A stretch of 64,000 bases of DNA from Alphaproteobacteria bacterium (GTDB lineage Bacteria; Pseudomonadota; Alphaproteobacteria; Rhodobacterales; Rhodobacteraceae), in NCBI GenBank assembly GCA_009908505.1, contig JAAAPD010000011.1:1-64000 (forward strand). Direction: 5' to 3'. How positions within the stretch are numbered: position 1 is the first letter of the stretch; each line of letters opens with the position of its first letter. The translations under genes and the position numbers were made by a program. Shown piece by piece: positions 44,867 through 54,928 of the stretch. The notes under the pieces are model-generated. The model was not told the DNA's origin and ran no database searches. It saw only the letters and a program-made list of their open reading frames with translations.

Positions 44867-46386
44867 TGGTGGGCTTCCTGTCCCGCCGACCGCTCTTCGT
44901 CCTTCTGATGGGATTGGGCGCGATGGCGATGATCCTGCCCGCGGCTCATGCGGCGGTGGTCGAGGATTTCGTGTCCATGCGGGTCTTCTTCTACGGCTTC
45001 CTGCTGTTCTTCGTCCTGACGCTCTTCGTGGCGCTGGCGACCGTGGGGCACCGGCCACGTTTCGGGCTGCGCGGGCTTCTGGTCACCTTGCTGGCCGCCT
45101 TTGTCTTCCTGCCGATCATGCTGGCGCTGCCGATGGTCGAGGTGGTGTCGGGCACCCGGCTGCTTGATGCCTGGTTCGAAATGGTTTCGAGTTTCACCAC
45201 CACGGGTGCCACGCTCTATGACAACCCGCGCGAGCTGCCGCGATCACTGCACCTTTGGCGCGCGCTGGTGGGATGGTTGGGCGGCCTGCTGATGTGGATC
45301 GCCGCCATGGCGGTGCTGTCGCCGCTGAACCTGGGCGGGTTCGAAGTCTATCAGCAAATCGGAAGCGGCGTGGGCCAGGACCGCTATTCCCAGATCGGGC
45401 CCGACGCGGACCCGTCCGAACGCCTGGCGCGCTACATCCTGCGTTTCGTGCCGCTCTATACCGGCATGACAATCCTGTTGTGGATCGGCCTGACGGTGGC
45501 GGGCGAAGTGCCCTTCGTGGCGCTGTGTCATGCCATGGCGGTGCTGTCGACCTCCGGCATCTCGCCGGTGGGGGGTATCTATTTTTCGTCCGCCGGGATC
45601 GCAGGCGAGGTGATGATCGCGCTGTTCCTGGTCTTCGCCCTGTCGCACCTGACCTTCACCCGCGCGCCGGGCGAGGACCCCAAATCGGTGCTGACCCGCG
45701 ACCCCGAGCTGCGTTTCGGCCTGTCGCTGGTGGGGCTGCTGGCCGCGGCCCTGTTCGCGCGGCATATCTTCGAGCTGGGCACCGAGGGCGTTGACAACAG
45801 CCTGGCCACCGCGCTGATGGCGGCCTGGGGCGGCTTCTTCACGATCCTGTCCTTCATGACGACGGCGGGATTCGAATCCGCCGGCTGGGACGTTGCACAA
45901 AGCTGGTCGGGGCTCAGCACACCGGGGCTGATGCTGGTCGGGCTGGCGGTGATCGGCGGCGGCGTGGCGACAACGGCGGGCGGCATCAAGCTGCTGCGGG
46001 TCTATGCGCTCTACAAGCATTCGCAGCGCGAATTGCAGCGCCTCGTGCATCCGTCCTCGGTGGGCGGGGCCGGGGCCACGGCGCGGCGTATCCGCCGCCA
46101 GGGCGCCCAGATCGCCTGGATCTTCTTCATGATCTTCGCCATCTCCATCGCCGGGGTCATGGTGCTGCTGGCCGCGACGGGGGTGCAGTTCGAAACCGCC
46201 ATGGTGCTGGCGGTCTCGGCGCTGTCCACCACCGGGCCGCTGGCCGTTCTGGGGGCCGAGGACCCGATTTCCTATGCCGGGTTGGCGGACCTGTCCAAGG
46301 TGGTGCTGGCCTTCGCGATGATCCTGGGCCGGCTCGAGGCGCTGGCGATCATCGCGCTGCTCAATCCCGAATTCTGGCGCAGCTAG
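44866..46386 (+). CDS. trkH: Trk potassium transporter TrkH
   Basis: Potassium-translocating membrane protein of 506 residues with four pore-loop repeats. Selectivity segments are visible as [39 protein letters not shown] and ALSTTGPLA. Several long helices lie between them. It partners TrkA; the pair is coupled by a 1-base overlap. Confidence 0.96.
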   Translation: MVGFLSRRPLFVLLMGLGAMAMILPAAHAAVVEDFVSMRVFFYGFLLFFVLTLFVALATVGHRPRFGLRGLLVTLLAAFVFLPIMLALPMVEVVSGTRLLDAWFEMVSSFTTTGATLYDNPRELPRSLHLWRALVGWLGGLLMWIAAMAVLSPLNLGGFEVYQQIGSGVGQDRYSQIGPDADPSERLARYILRFVPLYTGMTILLWIGLTVAGEVPFVALCHAMAVLSTSGISPVGGIYFSSAGIAGEVMIALFLVFALSHLTFTRAPGEDPKSVLTRDPELRFGLSLVGLLAAALFARHIFELGTEGVDNSLATALMAAWGGFFTILSFMTTAGFESAGWDVAQSWSGLSTPGLMLVGLAVIGGGVATTAGGIKLLRVYALYKHSQRELQRLVHPSSVGGAGATARRIRRQGAQIAWIFFMIFAISIAGVMVLLAATGVQFETAMVLAVSALSTTGPLAVLGAEDPISYAGLADLSKVVLAFAMILGRLEALAIIALLNPEFWRS

Positions 46387-46505
46387 GCAACGCCGGCCCG
46401 CTGGTCCGAATTTGGGCTGGAAACTCGGGCTTGCGCATTACATACTTGGATGGAATTGAAAAAACAAAGCCGGCGCGCGGCAGCAAGAACAAAGGGACAG
46501 CCAGA

Positions 46506-46739
46506 ATGGCCAGCGACAAGCAGAACCTACAGGACGCATTCCTCAACCATGTCCGCAAATCCAAGGTTTCGGTGACGATTTTCCTGATCAACGGCGTCAA
46601 GCTGCAGGGGATCATCACCTGGTTCGACAGCTTCTGCGTGCTGCTGCGCCGTGATGGCCAGTCGCAGCTTGTCTACAAGAGCGCGATCAGCACCATCATG
46701 CCCGCCACCCCGATCAGCCTGTATGACGGCGAGGAATAA
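46506..46739 (+). CDS. hfq: RNA chaperone Hfq
   Basis: Ring-forming Sm-like protein of 77 residues. Sm1 is [39 protein letters not shown], and Sm2 contains the YKSAIST hallmark (the YKHAI equivalent). It has the short C-terminus usual in Rhodobacterales. The ATG at 46506 follows AAAGGGACAGCC; an upstream in-frame start is not conserved in the family. It is followed 18 bases later by hflX, the classic hfq-hflX order. Confidence 0.98.
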   Translation: MASDKQNLQDAFLNHVRKSKVSVTIFLINGVKLQGIITWFDSFCVLLRRDGQSQLVYKSAISTIMPATPISLYDGEE

Positions 46740-46757
46740 TTGGGGGAAGAACGGCCC

Positions 46758-48011
46758 GTGACCCGGGGCTATGTTCTGCACCCGGATATTCGCACCGATC
46801 CCGACCGCCACGCGCCGGAACCCGCCTTGGAAGAGGCGGTCTCGCTGGCCGTGGCGCTGCCGGATCTCGATGTCGTGGGCTCCGAGGTCGTGCCGCTGAA
46901 CAAGGTGCATCCGGGCATGTTGTTCGGATCGGGTAAGATCGAGGAGCTCAAGGCGCGGATCAAGGCCGCCGATGCCGGGCTGGTGCTGATCGACGGGCCC
47001 GTCAGCCCGGTTCAGCAACGCAACCTGGAAAAAGCGCTGGATGCCAAGTTGCTGGATCGCACCGGCCTGATTCTGGAAATCTTCAGTGACCGGGCCCGCA
47101 CCCGCGAAGGCGTGTTGCAGGTCGAGATGGCCGCGCTCAGCTATCAGCGCACCCGGCTGGTCCGCGCCTGGACACACCTGGAGCGCCAACGCGGCGGCCT
47201 CGGCTTCGTCGGCGGGCCGGGCGAAACCCAGATCGAGGCGGACCGGCGCGCCATCGACGACCAGCTGAACCGGCTGCGCAAGCAGCTGGACAAGGTGGCC
47301 AAGACGCGGTCCCTGCACCGCGCTGCCCGCGCCAAGGTGCCGTTCCCGATCATCGCGCTGGTGGGTTATACCAACGCGGGCAAGTCCACCCTGTTCAACC
47401 GGCTGACCGGGGCGCAGGTCATGGCCAAGGACATGCTGTTCGCCACGCTGGACCCGACCATGCGCAAGATCGAGCTGGAAACCGGCGACGAGGTGATCCT
47501 GTCGGACACGGTGGGCTTCATCTCGGACCTGCCCACGCAGCTTGTCGCGGCCTTCCGCGCCACCCTCGAAGAGGTGCTGGAGGCGGACGTGATCGTCCAT
47601 GTGCGCGACATCAGCCATCCCGAGACCGAAAGCCAGCGGGCCGAGGTCATGGCCATCCTGTCGGACCTGGGCGTGACCGAGGACACACCGATGATCGAGG
47701 TCTGGAACAAGATCGACCTTGTGCCCGCCGAGGAGGCCGCCGCGCTGCAGGCCCGCGCCGACCGCGACCCGAACCTGTTCGTAACATCGGCGGTCACGGG
47801 GCAAGGGTTTTCACCGATGCTGGCGCGGGTGTCCCAACGGCTGAGCGCCCCCAAGACCACCGAAGAGCTGTTCCTGCCCTATGCCGAAGGGCGCAAGCGC
47901 GCCTGGCTGCATGAAGAAGCCGTGGTCGATGACGAATCCACCGGCGACGAGGGCCATCACCTGACGGTGACTTGGACCAATCGGCAGAAGGCGCGGTTCG
48001 AAAAGCTGTAG
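46758..48011 (+). CDS. hflX: Ribosome-associated GTPase HflX
   Basis: GTPase of 417 residues that splits stalled ribosomes. The N-terminal HflX domain ends in GGLGFVGGPGETQIEADRR, followed by a G domain: G1 GYTNAGKSTLFN, G3 DTVGFISDLP and G4 NKIDL. The GTG at 46758 has GGGGGAAG eight to nine bases upstream; a TTG directly after the hfq stop (46740) has no such site. Nothing recognisable follows until the convergent acylase gene. Confidence 0.95.
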   Translation: MTRGYVLHPDIRTDPDRHAPEPALEEAVSLAVALPDLDVVGSEVVPLNKVHPGMLFGSGKIEELKARIKAADAGLVLIDGPVSPVQQRNLEKALDAKLLDRTGLILEIFSDRARTREGVLQVEMAALSYQRTRLVRAWTHLERQRGGLGFVGGPGETQIEADRRAIDDQLNRLRKQLDKVAKTRSLHRAARAKVPFPIIALVGYTNAGKSTLFNRLTGAQVMAKDMLFATLDPTMRKIELETGDEVILSDTVGFISDLPTQLVAAFRATLEEVLEADVIVHVRDISHPETESQRAEVMAILSDLGVTEDTPMIEVWNKIDLVPAEEAAALQARADRDPNLFVTSAVTGQGFSPMLARVSQRLSAPKTTEELFLPYAEGRKRAWLHEEAVVDDESTGDEGHHLTVTWTNRQKARFEKL

Positions 48012-48313
48012 GATGGGCGCTGCGGGACGGGCGCCGGCCGCGAAGAACAACCCTGAGCCCATGTCGGACGCTTGTCAGGAGGCCCATCGACAGACCGCGG
48101 GATGGCGACCGACGCCTTTCTGCGCGCTCTATCTCTACCATGTCCGCGCGCCGCATGCGCGATGCACCCAGCCCAGCCTAGTTGTCAGCCCCGTGGTCGG
48201 TCTGGCGATGGGCCGGCACCGTCGCTGCTATTCGACCCCGGTTACGGAATGACCGCTTGGTCCGCAAATCTGACCTGGGAACGACGTATCGGCTCTGGCT
48301 ACGCGTCGGCGGG
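48012..48313. other. Intergenic stretch without a supported feature
   Basis: About 300 bases lie between the convergent hflX and acylase genes. Short open frames exist here, but none has a good ribosome-binding site or a recognisable product. I see no strong terminator hairpin, repeat or RNA gene. Confidence 0.6.
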
Positions 48314-50794
48314 TTAGTCACTTTCGGGCAGCAACTCGGTAATCCCCACCGCGCCACCACGGGCCAGCGCCGGGTCCAGCGACATGGGGATGTATTCACC
48401 GCGCCGCCACAGCTCGCCCAGGTCGTCATAATAGCGCGACAGCGGGTGCCCCGACTGCCCGGTCGACGTGATGAAGACCGAGCTGTCGGGATCGGCGAAA
48501 TCATAGACCCCGCGATAGACGGCGGCATGCACGTTGAGGAAGGGGCGCGGCCCGGTGCCCGCCGTGCGCCCGCGCATCAGCGTGTTGTCGCCGCCGCTGG
48601 TCGATTGGCGGATATTGACGAACCAATTCAGCACGGGCGCCTCGCCCAGCACCTGGTGGTCATGGGTCGCCTCGTGCGCATCGCCCCAGCGCAGGGATTC
48701 CAGGTTGTCGCCATAGGTCTCGGTGATCCAGACCAGCGCGTCGTCCAGCGCCAGCCGCGCGATGTCGGTGCAGGTTTCCGTGGGCGCCGATTGGCGGATG
48801 TCGCACCAGGCGGCGGCGCCGTCGACGTCACGGTAGACCCGTTCGATGAAAAGCGGCTCGACATGGGCGAATTCGCGCGCCAGCGGGCCGAGGTCATCAC
48901 GGATCAGACGGTCCTGCAAAGCGCGCAGCCAGGCGGCATAGATCAGCGGCTCGGGCAGGTGCTCGTTCATCTCGCCGTTCCATTCCGACAGCAGGACCAG
49001 CGCATCCTGGCGCAGACGCTGCGGCGTGCCCTCGGCCGCGGCCTCGCCGGTGAACCACAGATCCGCCCCGATCAGCGGCAGGAGAGACCGCGCCGTGAAG
49101 GACACCGTGTCCAGCTGTCCCTCGATAAAACTTTCGCGGGTATGCACGCGGCGTTCCTGCATCAGGCGCCGCCAGCGGTTGATCCGCTGGCTGTCGCCCC
49201 AGCTGTGGCTGACATGGGCGGGGAAGGGGGCATCGACGAACTTGTTGTTGGTGTTGCCGACGATACCGCCCGCGGGCGCGACCCATTCGGGGTTGTCGTC
49301 ATAGGCCCGATGCCCGCGCCAGAGGTTTTCCGCAATATAGCCGAAATGCGGCATGCGCCCCTTGGTGACATGGCCGGGGTCGCGGTCGGGGACGTGGCCG
49401 ATCAGCTTCATCCCGATCGTGTTGCGGTCGGCCAGGGTCAGCACCTGCGCGGGGGCGACGAAGTCCTCGCCCGCGGCGATCCCGTCCTCGACGGTACGTG
49501 CGCGCATCAGGTTCATCCCGGCCTGGATCGTCGTATCCTCGTGCGAGAGGGCCGTCCAGCCGAGGGCGAAGACATGGCCGGGCGGCCGGATCTCGTCCAG
49601 GCTGAACTGGTCGGGGGTCAGCACCGGGCCGTTCTGCGTCCATTGCAGGCGGATCGTGATCGAGGGCGCGTCCTTGATGCGGATGATGCTGTCGCGGGTC
49701 TCGAAGCTCGCCCAGCCCTCGGGCGTGCGGTATTGCGAGGCGTCGGCGGGGTTCACCTCTTCGATGAAAAGGTCCTGATCGTCCAGGTAGGACGAGGTGA
49801 TGCCCCAGCCCAGATGCGCATTGCGGCCCGTCAGCACCAGCGGCACGCCGGGGATGGTGCCCCCGATCGCGCCGCCCGATTGCAGCTCCAGCCGGGCGAG
49901 GTAGAACAGCCCCGGCGCTGACAGGCCCAGATGCGGGTCGTTGGCCAGCAGGGTCGAGCCCGTGGCCGAGCGGCTCATCCCCGCCGCCCAGGCGTTCGAG
50001 GCCCCGGCCAGCCCGCGCGGCGGCAATGGCCAGAGCGGGTCGCGGGTGATATCGCCGGCCAGCCGCGCGCCCGGGGCGGTGTCGGGCAGGTCCGGCACCA
50101 GCGAGGCGAAATCGGGCAGGGCGGCCAGACCCGCCCCGGGGTGGTCCGGCAGGATATCGGCCAGACGCGCCTGGTCCTCGAGCGCGAGCGAGGTGCGCGC
50201 GCGCAGCACTTCCTCTTCCAGGTGGCCAGAAAGCTGCACCGCCATCAGCTTGACGATGGCGACGCTGTCGGCCGGTTGCCAGGGCGCCAGCGCATGGTTG
50301 AAAAGCCACATTTCCGGCGCCCCGCGCCCGCGCGCGCCGGCATTGACCTCGGCGATCCAGGCATTGACCCCGGCCGCATAGGCGGCAAGCGCGGCCTGCG
50401 TGTCGGCATCCATCGCGCCGACCGAATTGCGCGCGGCGGTGTAGATGTCGAAACGGCGCAGAACCGTGTCGATCTCGACCGTGCGGGGGCCGTAAAGCTC
50501 GGACAGCCGGCCTTGGGCCGTCCGGCGCAGCATGGTCATCTGCCACAGTCGATCCTGGGCATGGGCGAGCCCGAGGGCATAGAACACGTCGGCGTCGTTC
50601 TGGCCGAAGATATGCGGCACGTTCGCATTGTCGCGCACGATCTCGACCGGGGCCTGCAGCCCCGCCACGTCCAGCGTAGCATCGTAATCTGGCAAGGACC
50701 GGGACGCGAAATACCAGGCCAGGACAATCGCCGCGACCGCCAGCAGGACCAGCGCAGAGGCGATCCGGATCAGCCAGCGAAACATTAGCCCCAT
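48314..50794 (-). CDS. Penicillin acylase-family (Ntn hydrolase) amidase
   Basis: Precursor of 826 residues with an N-terminal membrane anchor or signal (about residues 5-30). It probably self-cleaves to an alpha chain and a beta chain beginning at S266 in RGLAGASNAWAAG, the Ntn-hydrolase nucleophile. Other family segments are DNANVPHIFGQNDADVFYALGLAHAQDRLWQM and GRNAHLGWGITSSYLDDQDLF. Substrates in this family include penicillins, cyclic imides and acyl-homoserine lactones, so quorum-signal degradation is possible but unproven. It is divergent from the reductase gene. Confidence 0.92.
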   Translation of the reverse strand: MGLMFRWLIRIASALVLLAVAAIVLAWYFASRSLPDYDATLDVAGLQAPVEIVRDNANVPHIFGQNDADVFYALGLAHAQDRLWQMTMLRRTAQGRLSELYGPRTVEIDTVLRRFDIYTAARNSVGAMDADTQAALAAYAAGVNAWIAEVNAGARGRGAPEMWLFNHALAPWQPADSVAIVKLMAVQLSGHLEEEVLRARTSLALEDQARLADILPDHPGAGLAALPDFASLVPDLPDTAPGARLAGDITRDPLWPLPPRGLAGASNAWAAGMSRSATGSTLLANDPHLGLSAPGLFYLARLELQSGGAIGGTIPGVPLVLTGRNAHLGWGITSSYLDDQDLFIEEVNPADASQYRTPEGWASFETRDSIIRIKDAPSITIRLQWTQNGPVLTPDQFSLDEIRPPGHVFALGWTALSHEDTTIQAGMNLMRARTVEDGIAAGEDFVAPAQVLTLADRNTIGMKLIGHVPDRDPGHVTKGRMPHFGYIAENLWRGHRAYDDNPEWVAPAGGIVGNTNNKFVDAPFPAHVSHSWGDSQRINRWRRLMQERRVHTRESFIEGQLDTVSFTARSLLPLIGADLWFTGEAAAEGTPQRLRQDALVLLSEWNGEMNEHLPEPLIYAAWLRALQDRLIRDDLGPLAREFAHVEPLFIERVYRDVDGAAAWCDIRQSAPTETCTDIARLALDDALVWITETYGDNLESLRWGDAHEATHDHQVLGEAPVLNWFVNIRQSTSGGDNTLMRGRTAGTGPRPFLNVHAAVYRGVYDFADPDSSVFITSTGQSGHPLSRYYDDLGELWRRGEYIPMSLDPALARGGAVGITELLPESD

Positions 50795-50880
50795 GAATTC
50801 CCCCGTTCGGTGCTGGTGCTGCGGTGCGTGGTTGGATACCTATCCCCCAAGCACAATCATGATGCAAGCGGAGGACAGAC

Positions 50881-51762
50881 ATGGCGAAGGTGGCGTTTCT
50901 GGGACTGGGCGTGATGGGATACCCGATGGCCGGGCACCTTGCGGCGGCGGGGCACGAGGTTCGTGTCTACAACCGCACGACGGCCAAGGCCGAGGCCTGG
51001 GTGGCAGAGCATGGCGGGGACCATGCGACAACCCCGGCCGAAGCGGCGGAGGGGGCCGAACTGGTCATGACCTGCGTGGGCAATGACGACGACCTGCGCG
51101 CGGTCTGCCTTGGCGAGACCGGGGCCTTCGCCGGGATGCGGGAGGGCGCCGTACTGGTCGATCACACCACGGTATCGGCCCAGGTGACCGCCGAGCTTTA
51201 CGCGGAAGCGGGCGCGGCGGGCCTGTCCTTCGTCGATGCGCCGATCTCTGGCGGGCAGGCCGGGGCGGAAAACGGCCAGCTTGTCGTCATGTGCGGCGGC
51301 GACGCGGCGGCCTATGATCGGGCCGAGCCGGTGATCGCCAGCTATGCCAAGCTGTGCCGCCGCCTGGGCGAAAGCGGGGCGGGCCAGATGACGAAGATGG
51401 TCAACCAGATCTGCATCGCCGGGCTGGTCCAGGGATTGTCGGAGGGGCTCCATTTCGCCGAGAAGGCGGGATTGGACGGCCGCGCCGTGATCGAGGTGAT
51501 CGGTGGCGGGGCCGCCGGCAGCTGGCAGATGGTGAACCGCTACGAGACCATGTTGGACGACGCGTTCGAGCATGGCTTCGCCGTCGACTGGATGCGCAAG
51601 GATCTGGGCATCTGCCTGCAGACCGCCAACGATACCGGCGCCAGCCTGCCGGTCACGGCGCTGGTGGACCAGTTCTACAAGGAGGTCCAGAAGATGGGCG
51701 GCGGGCGCTGGGATACGTCCAGCCTGATCAGGAGGCTGCGCGCCCTGGACAAGGCGCCCTGA
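50881..51762 (+). CDS. 3-hydroxyisobutyrate dehydrogenase-family reductase
   Basis: Beta-hydroxyacid dehydrogenase of 293 residues: NAD(P) motif FLGLGVMGYPMAGHL (G8-x-G10-x-x-G13), substrate motif FVDAPISGGQAGAENGQL, and catalytic lysine K172 in GQMTKMVNQ. The family includes 3-hydroxyisobutyrate dehydrogenase and tartronate semialdehyde reductase; the NRTTAKAE after the second strand leans to NADP use. Exact substrate unknown. A perfect hairpin terminator follows. Confidence 0.88.
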   Translation: MAKVAFLGLGVMGYPMAGHLAAAGHEVRVYNRTTAKAEAWVAEHGGDHATTPAEAAEGAELVMTCVGNDDDLRAVCLGETGAFAGMREGAVLVDHTTVSAQVTAELYAEAGAAGLSFVDAPISGGQAGAENGQLVVMCGGDAAAYDRAEPVIASYAKLCRRLGESGAGQMTKMVNQICIAGLVQGLSEGLHFAEKAGLDGRAVIEVIGGGAAGSWQMVNRYETMLDDAFEHGFAVDWMRKDLGICLQTANDTGASLPVTALVDQFYKEVQKMGGGRWDTSSLIRRLRALDKAP

Positions 51763-51780
51763 AGCGCCAGCGTTCTGCAA

Positions 51781-51808
51781 AAAGAGCGGCCCGCTCGGGC
51801 CGCTCTTT
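51781..51808. terminator. Bidirectional intrinsic terminator
   Basis: A perfect 12-base-pair stem AAAGAGCGGCCC/GGGCCGCTCTTT with a GCTC loop lies between two convergent genes. It has the A-tract before and T-tract after needed to work on both strands. Confidence 0.92.
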
Positions 51809-51832
51809 CATCCGATCGCGGTATTTTTCAAC

Positions 51833-52420
51833 TCACCATTGATAGCCGACTGTCAGGCTGAGATGCGGCACGACCGGAATCTCAGACAGGTCGTCGTTGA
51901 TGCTGGCGACCTCGTCCAGAACATCCGGATCAGTGCTGTCCGTGACAGCCTCCAATTCGGAAATGATCACGCCGGCATCTGTCGAAAGGTACCAGCTGTT
52001 GCCAAAGTTGAACTTGTAGCCAGTGGTGATCATCGGCGCGACCTCACGCTTGAACGCGATTTCGGCATCGAAGGTCTCGGGCCCGGTGAAGGCAGCCTCG
52101 AGATTGGTGTTGGAAATGAACACGCCGCCGGAGACACGCCATCCAGACGCCGTCGGGTAATAGTCGCCAAGCAGGGCGACACCACCAAAGCTGCCATCAC
52201 CGTCAATATCGTAATCAGAGCCATCGATTTCGGCAGTTTCCGTGCCGCTTACGGACACGCCACCAATGATCTGCGCGCGCGCGGTGAATTGATCATTGAG
52301 CATATAGCTGCCTTCGATGGCCGGGCCGAGGCTGGTCAGGCCGGCACCCGCCGAAAACTCCTGTGCCAAGGCGGGCATGCCCGCGAGGCCCAGTGCCGCA
52401 GCCGCAAAAATCACCTTCAT
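51833..52420 (-). CDS. Small outer-membrane beta-barrel protein
   Basis: A 195-residue exported protein with signal peptide MKVIFAAAALGLAGMPALA (cleavage before QEFSAG). Alternating strands and an aromatic C-terminus (LSLTVGYQW) indicate an eight-stranded barrel. It is rich in Asp, Glu and Ser. AAGGAG lies about eight bases before the ATG. TTGACT with a GACAAC 17 bases on is a candidate promoter upstream. I do not recognise a more specific family. Confidence 0.75.
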   Translation of the reverse strand: MKVIFAAAALGLAGMPALAQEFSAGAGLTSLGPAIEGSYMLNDQFTARAQIIGGVSVSGTETAEIDGSDYDIDGDGSFGGVALLGDYYPTASGWRVSGGVFISNTNLEAAFTGPETFDAEIAFKREVAPMITTGYKFNFGNSWYLSTDAGVIISELEAVTDSTDPDVLDEVASINDDLSEIPVVPHLSLTVGYQW

Positions 52421-52568
52421 ATTTCGTCTCCTTAAAACAGAACGTTAACGCTCTGGTTGTCACCCTCACCAAGGGCTAAGTCAATTTGACAATCGGCACT
52501 AGAGGTCCGACCTGACGGACTGTGGCGTTCAGGTTACGTCGGGGAAGTTGGGGGAACAGACCGGCGGC

Positions 52569-53918
52569 CTAGCGTTCGGGCAGCAATCCGCGTGGGGCGA
52601 AGCGCAGCATCACCAGCATAACCACGCCCATGGTGAACAGGCGCATATGGGCGACCGCGTCCATGATGCGGGTGCGGAAGGCGTTGTCCTCGGCCATGCC
52701 GGCGGTGACGAGATCGGCCAGCCAGGCGCCCAGGGGTTCGACCTGGACCCAGAGCCACCAGACCAGGAAGCCGCCCAGCACGGCCCCGAAATTGTTGCCC
52801 GACCCGCCTACGATCATCATGACCCAGACCAGAAAGGTGAAGCGCAGCGGCTGGTATGTGCCGGGCGTCAACTGGCCGTCAAGCGTGGTCATCATGGCCC
52901 CGGCCAGGCCGCAGACCGCCGAGCCGAGGATGAAGATCTGCAGGTGGCGCGCCTTGACGTCCTTGCCCATGGCCTCGGCCGCGGTCTCGTTGTCGCGGAT
53001 CGCGCGCATCATGCGGCCCCAGGGGCTGGCCAGCGCCTTTTGCGCAAGCCACAGGATCAGGACCAGCACGATGGTGAACAGGATCGCGTAGCCGAATTTC
53101 ACGTAAAGCGTCGAGGCCAGCGTCGGCTCCAGCCCAAGGCCGGCGGCACGCTCCACGAAGCCGGGGTCGTTCTGCAGGTCGACCTCATAGGGGACGGGCC
53201 GGGGAATGCCAATCACGTTTTTGACGCCGCGGCTGAGCCAATCCTCGTTCTTGAGGACCGCGATAACGATCTCGGCGATGCCCAGCGTGGCGATCGCCAG
53301 GTAATCCGAGCGCAGCCCCAGCGCGGTCTTGCCGATGATCCAGGCCGCCCCGGCCGCCAGAAGCCCGCCCACGGGCCAGGAGATGATTGTCATCCAGCCG
53401 CAGGCGCGGTAATCGCCGCAGGGATTGAGCCCGCCCAGGTTGCCGGTGACGGCGGGGTTGATCGATTCAACTGCCTGTACCCCGGCATCGAAGATCCAGC
53501 GGTAGAGAAAGAAGCCGCCAACGAGGATCGCCAGCATGACAACGACACGGCGACGCCCGCGCGGCAGGCGGGTATAGGCCAGGATCGCCGCCGCGATGCT
53601 CGCGGCCCCAAGCACGAGCCCCAGCAGGATCTGGTAGCCTCCCGCGGCCCAGGCCCCGGGCGAGGGCGGCATGGCGATCAGGACCGTGGCCAGCCCGCCA
53701 AGCGCGACGAAGCCCATCACGCCGACATTGAAAAGGCCGGCGAATCCCCATTGCAAGTTCACGCCCAGGGCCATGACAGCCGAGACCAGCGCCATGTTGA
53801 GAATGCTCAGCGAGGTGTTCCAGGAGCCCGAGAAGATCCAGGCATCGGTCAGCCCCTCGAGCAGGAACAGGGCCGCGACGAAGGCGAACAGAAGCGGGGC
53901 GCGCATCGACTGGGTCAT
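52569..53918 (-). CDS. livM: Branched-chain amino acid-type ABC permease (LivM)
   Basis: Second permease of the transporter, 449 residues and longer than E. coli LivM, with about ten helices. The LivM core runs from GVNLQWGFAGLFNVGVMGFVALGGLATVL to the cytoplasmic loop LASPWGRMMRAIRDNETAAEAMGKDV. A 60-residue insertion with MTIISWPVGG lies in the middle. It is the last gene of the operon and overlaps livH by 4 bases. Confidence 0.92.
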   Translation of the reverse strand: MTQSMRAPLLFAFVAALFLLEGLTDAWIFSGSWNTSLSILNMALVSAVMALGVNLQWGFAGLFNVGVMGFVALGGLATVLIAMPPSPGAWAAGGYQILLGLVLGAASIAAAILAYTRLPRGRRRVVVMLAILVGGFFLYRWIFDAGVQAVESINPAVTGNLGGLNPCGDYRACGWMTIISWPVGGLLAAGAAWIIGKTALGLRSDYLAIATLGIAEIVIAVLKNEDWLSRGVKNVIGIPRPVPYEVDLQNDPGFVERAAGLGLEPTLASTLYVKFGYAILFTIVLVLILWLAQKALASPWGRMMRAIRDNETAAEAMGKDVKARHLQIFILGSAVCGLAGAMMTTLDGQLTPGTYQPLRFTFLVWVMMIVGGSGNNFGAVLGGFLVWWLWVQVEPLGAWLADLVTAGMAEDNAFRTRIMDAVAHMRLFTMGVVMLVMLRFAPRGLLPER

Positions 53919-54925
53919 ACGGATTGTCCCTTGAACAGACCGGTCGGCTTGAACAGCAGCACGATGACCAGGATGGAAAAGCTGACGGCGAACTTGTAGT
54001 CGGTGGACAGAAGCTGGGCCAGCCCGTCGGGCTCAAGGCTTTCGGGCAGCAGGTAGCCGGCCACCTTTTTCCAGGCATAGGTGATCATCACCTCGGAATA
54101 TGCGATGACGAAGCCGCCGGCGATGGCGCCCAGCGGGCTGCCCAGCCCGCCGACGATGGCCGCCGCGAAGATGGGCAGCAGAAGCTGGAAATAGACGAAG
54201 GGCTTGAACCCCTTGTCGAGGCCGTAGAGCGTGCCCGCCACGGTGGCAAGCGCCGCCACGATCAGCCATGTCACCAGCACCACGCGTTCGGGGTTGATGC
54301 CCGACAGAAGGGCGAGGTCCTCGTTGTCGGAAAAGGCGCGCATGGACTTGCCGGTGCGGGTCTTGTTGAGGAACCAGAACAGCAGCGCCACCGCGATGGC
54401 CGCCACGACCAGGGTGATGGCTTGCGTGGATTTCAGGGCGAGGCCCTCGTCGAGGCCGGTCATTTCCTTGAAATCACGGGCCGAGATGATGAAACGATTG
54501 CCGTCGGCGAAGCGTTGTTCATCGACGCCGATGATGAAGCGCACCAGTCCATTATAGACGAACATCACCCCCATGGAAACGATCACAAGGATGACCGGCA
54601 CGGCCTTCTGCGCCCGGTAGAAGCGATAGACGACCCGGTCGGTGCCAAGCATCAGAAACGCGGCGCCGGCAATCCCGAAGGGCAGGGCCAGTAGGGCCGT
54701 GGGAAGCGGGCCAAGGCCGAGGCCCATGGACTGGAACCACCAGGTGAACAGAATGGTGATCGTCGTGCCGAAGGCCATCGTGTCGCCATGGGCGAAGTTC
54801 GAGAACCGCAGGATGCCGTAGATCAGTGTCACCCCCAGCGCCCCCAGCGCGAGCTGCGCCCCATAGGCCGTGGCCGGGATGAGGACGAAATTGAGAAGCG
54901 CCACGACGGCGTTGAGAAGGTCCAT
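53915..54925 (-). CDS. livH: Branched-chain amino acid-type ABC permease (LivH)
   Basis: First permease, 336 residues, with eight or nine helices. The LivH signatures are LGALGVTLIYGILRFSNFAHGDTMAFGT near the N-terminus and GKSMRAFSDNEDLALLSGINPERVV in the ATPase-contact loop. It starts 3 bases after livF and overlaps livM by 4. Confidence 0.93.
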   Translation of the reverse strand: MDLLNAVVALLNFVLIPATAYGAQLALGALGVTLIYGILRFSNFAHGDTMAFGTTITILFTWWFQSMGLGLGPLPTALLALPFGIAGAAFLMLGTDRVVYRFYRAQKAVPVILVIVSMGVMFVYNGLVRFIIGVDEQRFADGNRFIISARDFKEMTGLDEGLALKSTQAITLVVAAIAVALLFWFLNKTRTGKSMRAFSDNEDLALLSGINPERVVLVTWLIVAALATVAGTLYGLDKGFKPFVYFQLLLPIFAAAIVGGLGSPLGAIAGGFVIAYSEVMITYAWKKVAGYLLPESLEPDGLAQLLSTDYKFAVSFSILVIVLLFKPTGLFKGQSV

Positions 54926-54928
54926 GCG

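Noticed and set aside
41906-45058. A 1050-codon open frame on the minus strand across ntrX, trkA and trkH
   Set aside because: It lies antisense to three genes with intact motifs; long antisense frames are common in high-GC DNA, and the translation shows no family features.
48013-48252. A 79-codon frame after hflX
   Set aside because: It has no convincing ribosome-binding site, biased composition and no recognisable family; overlapping frames are open on both strands.
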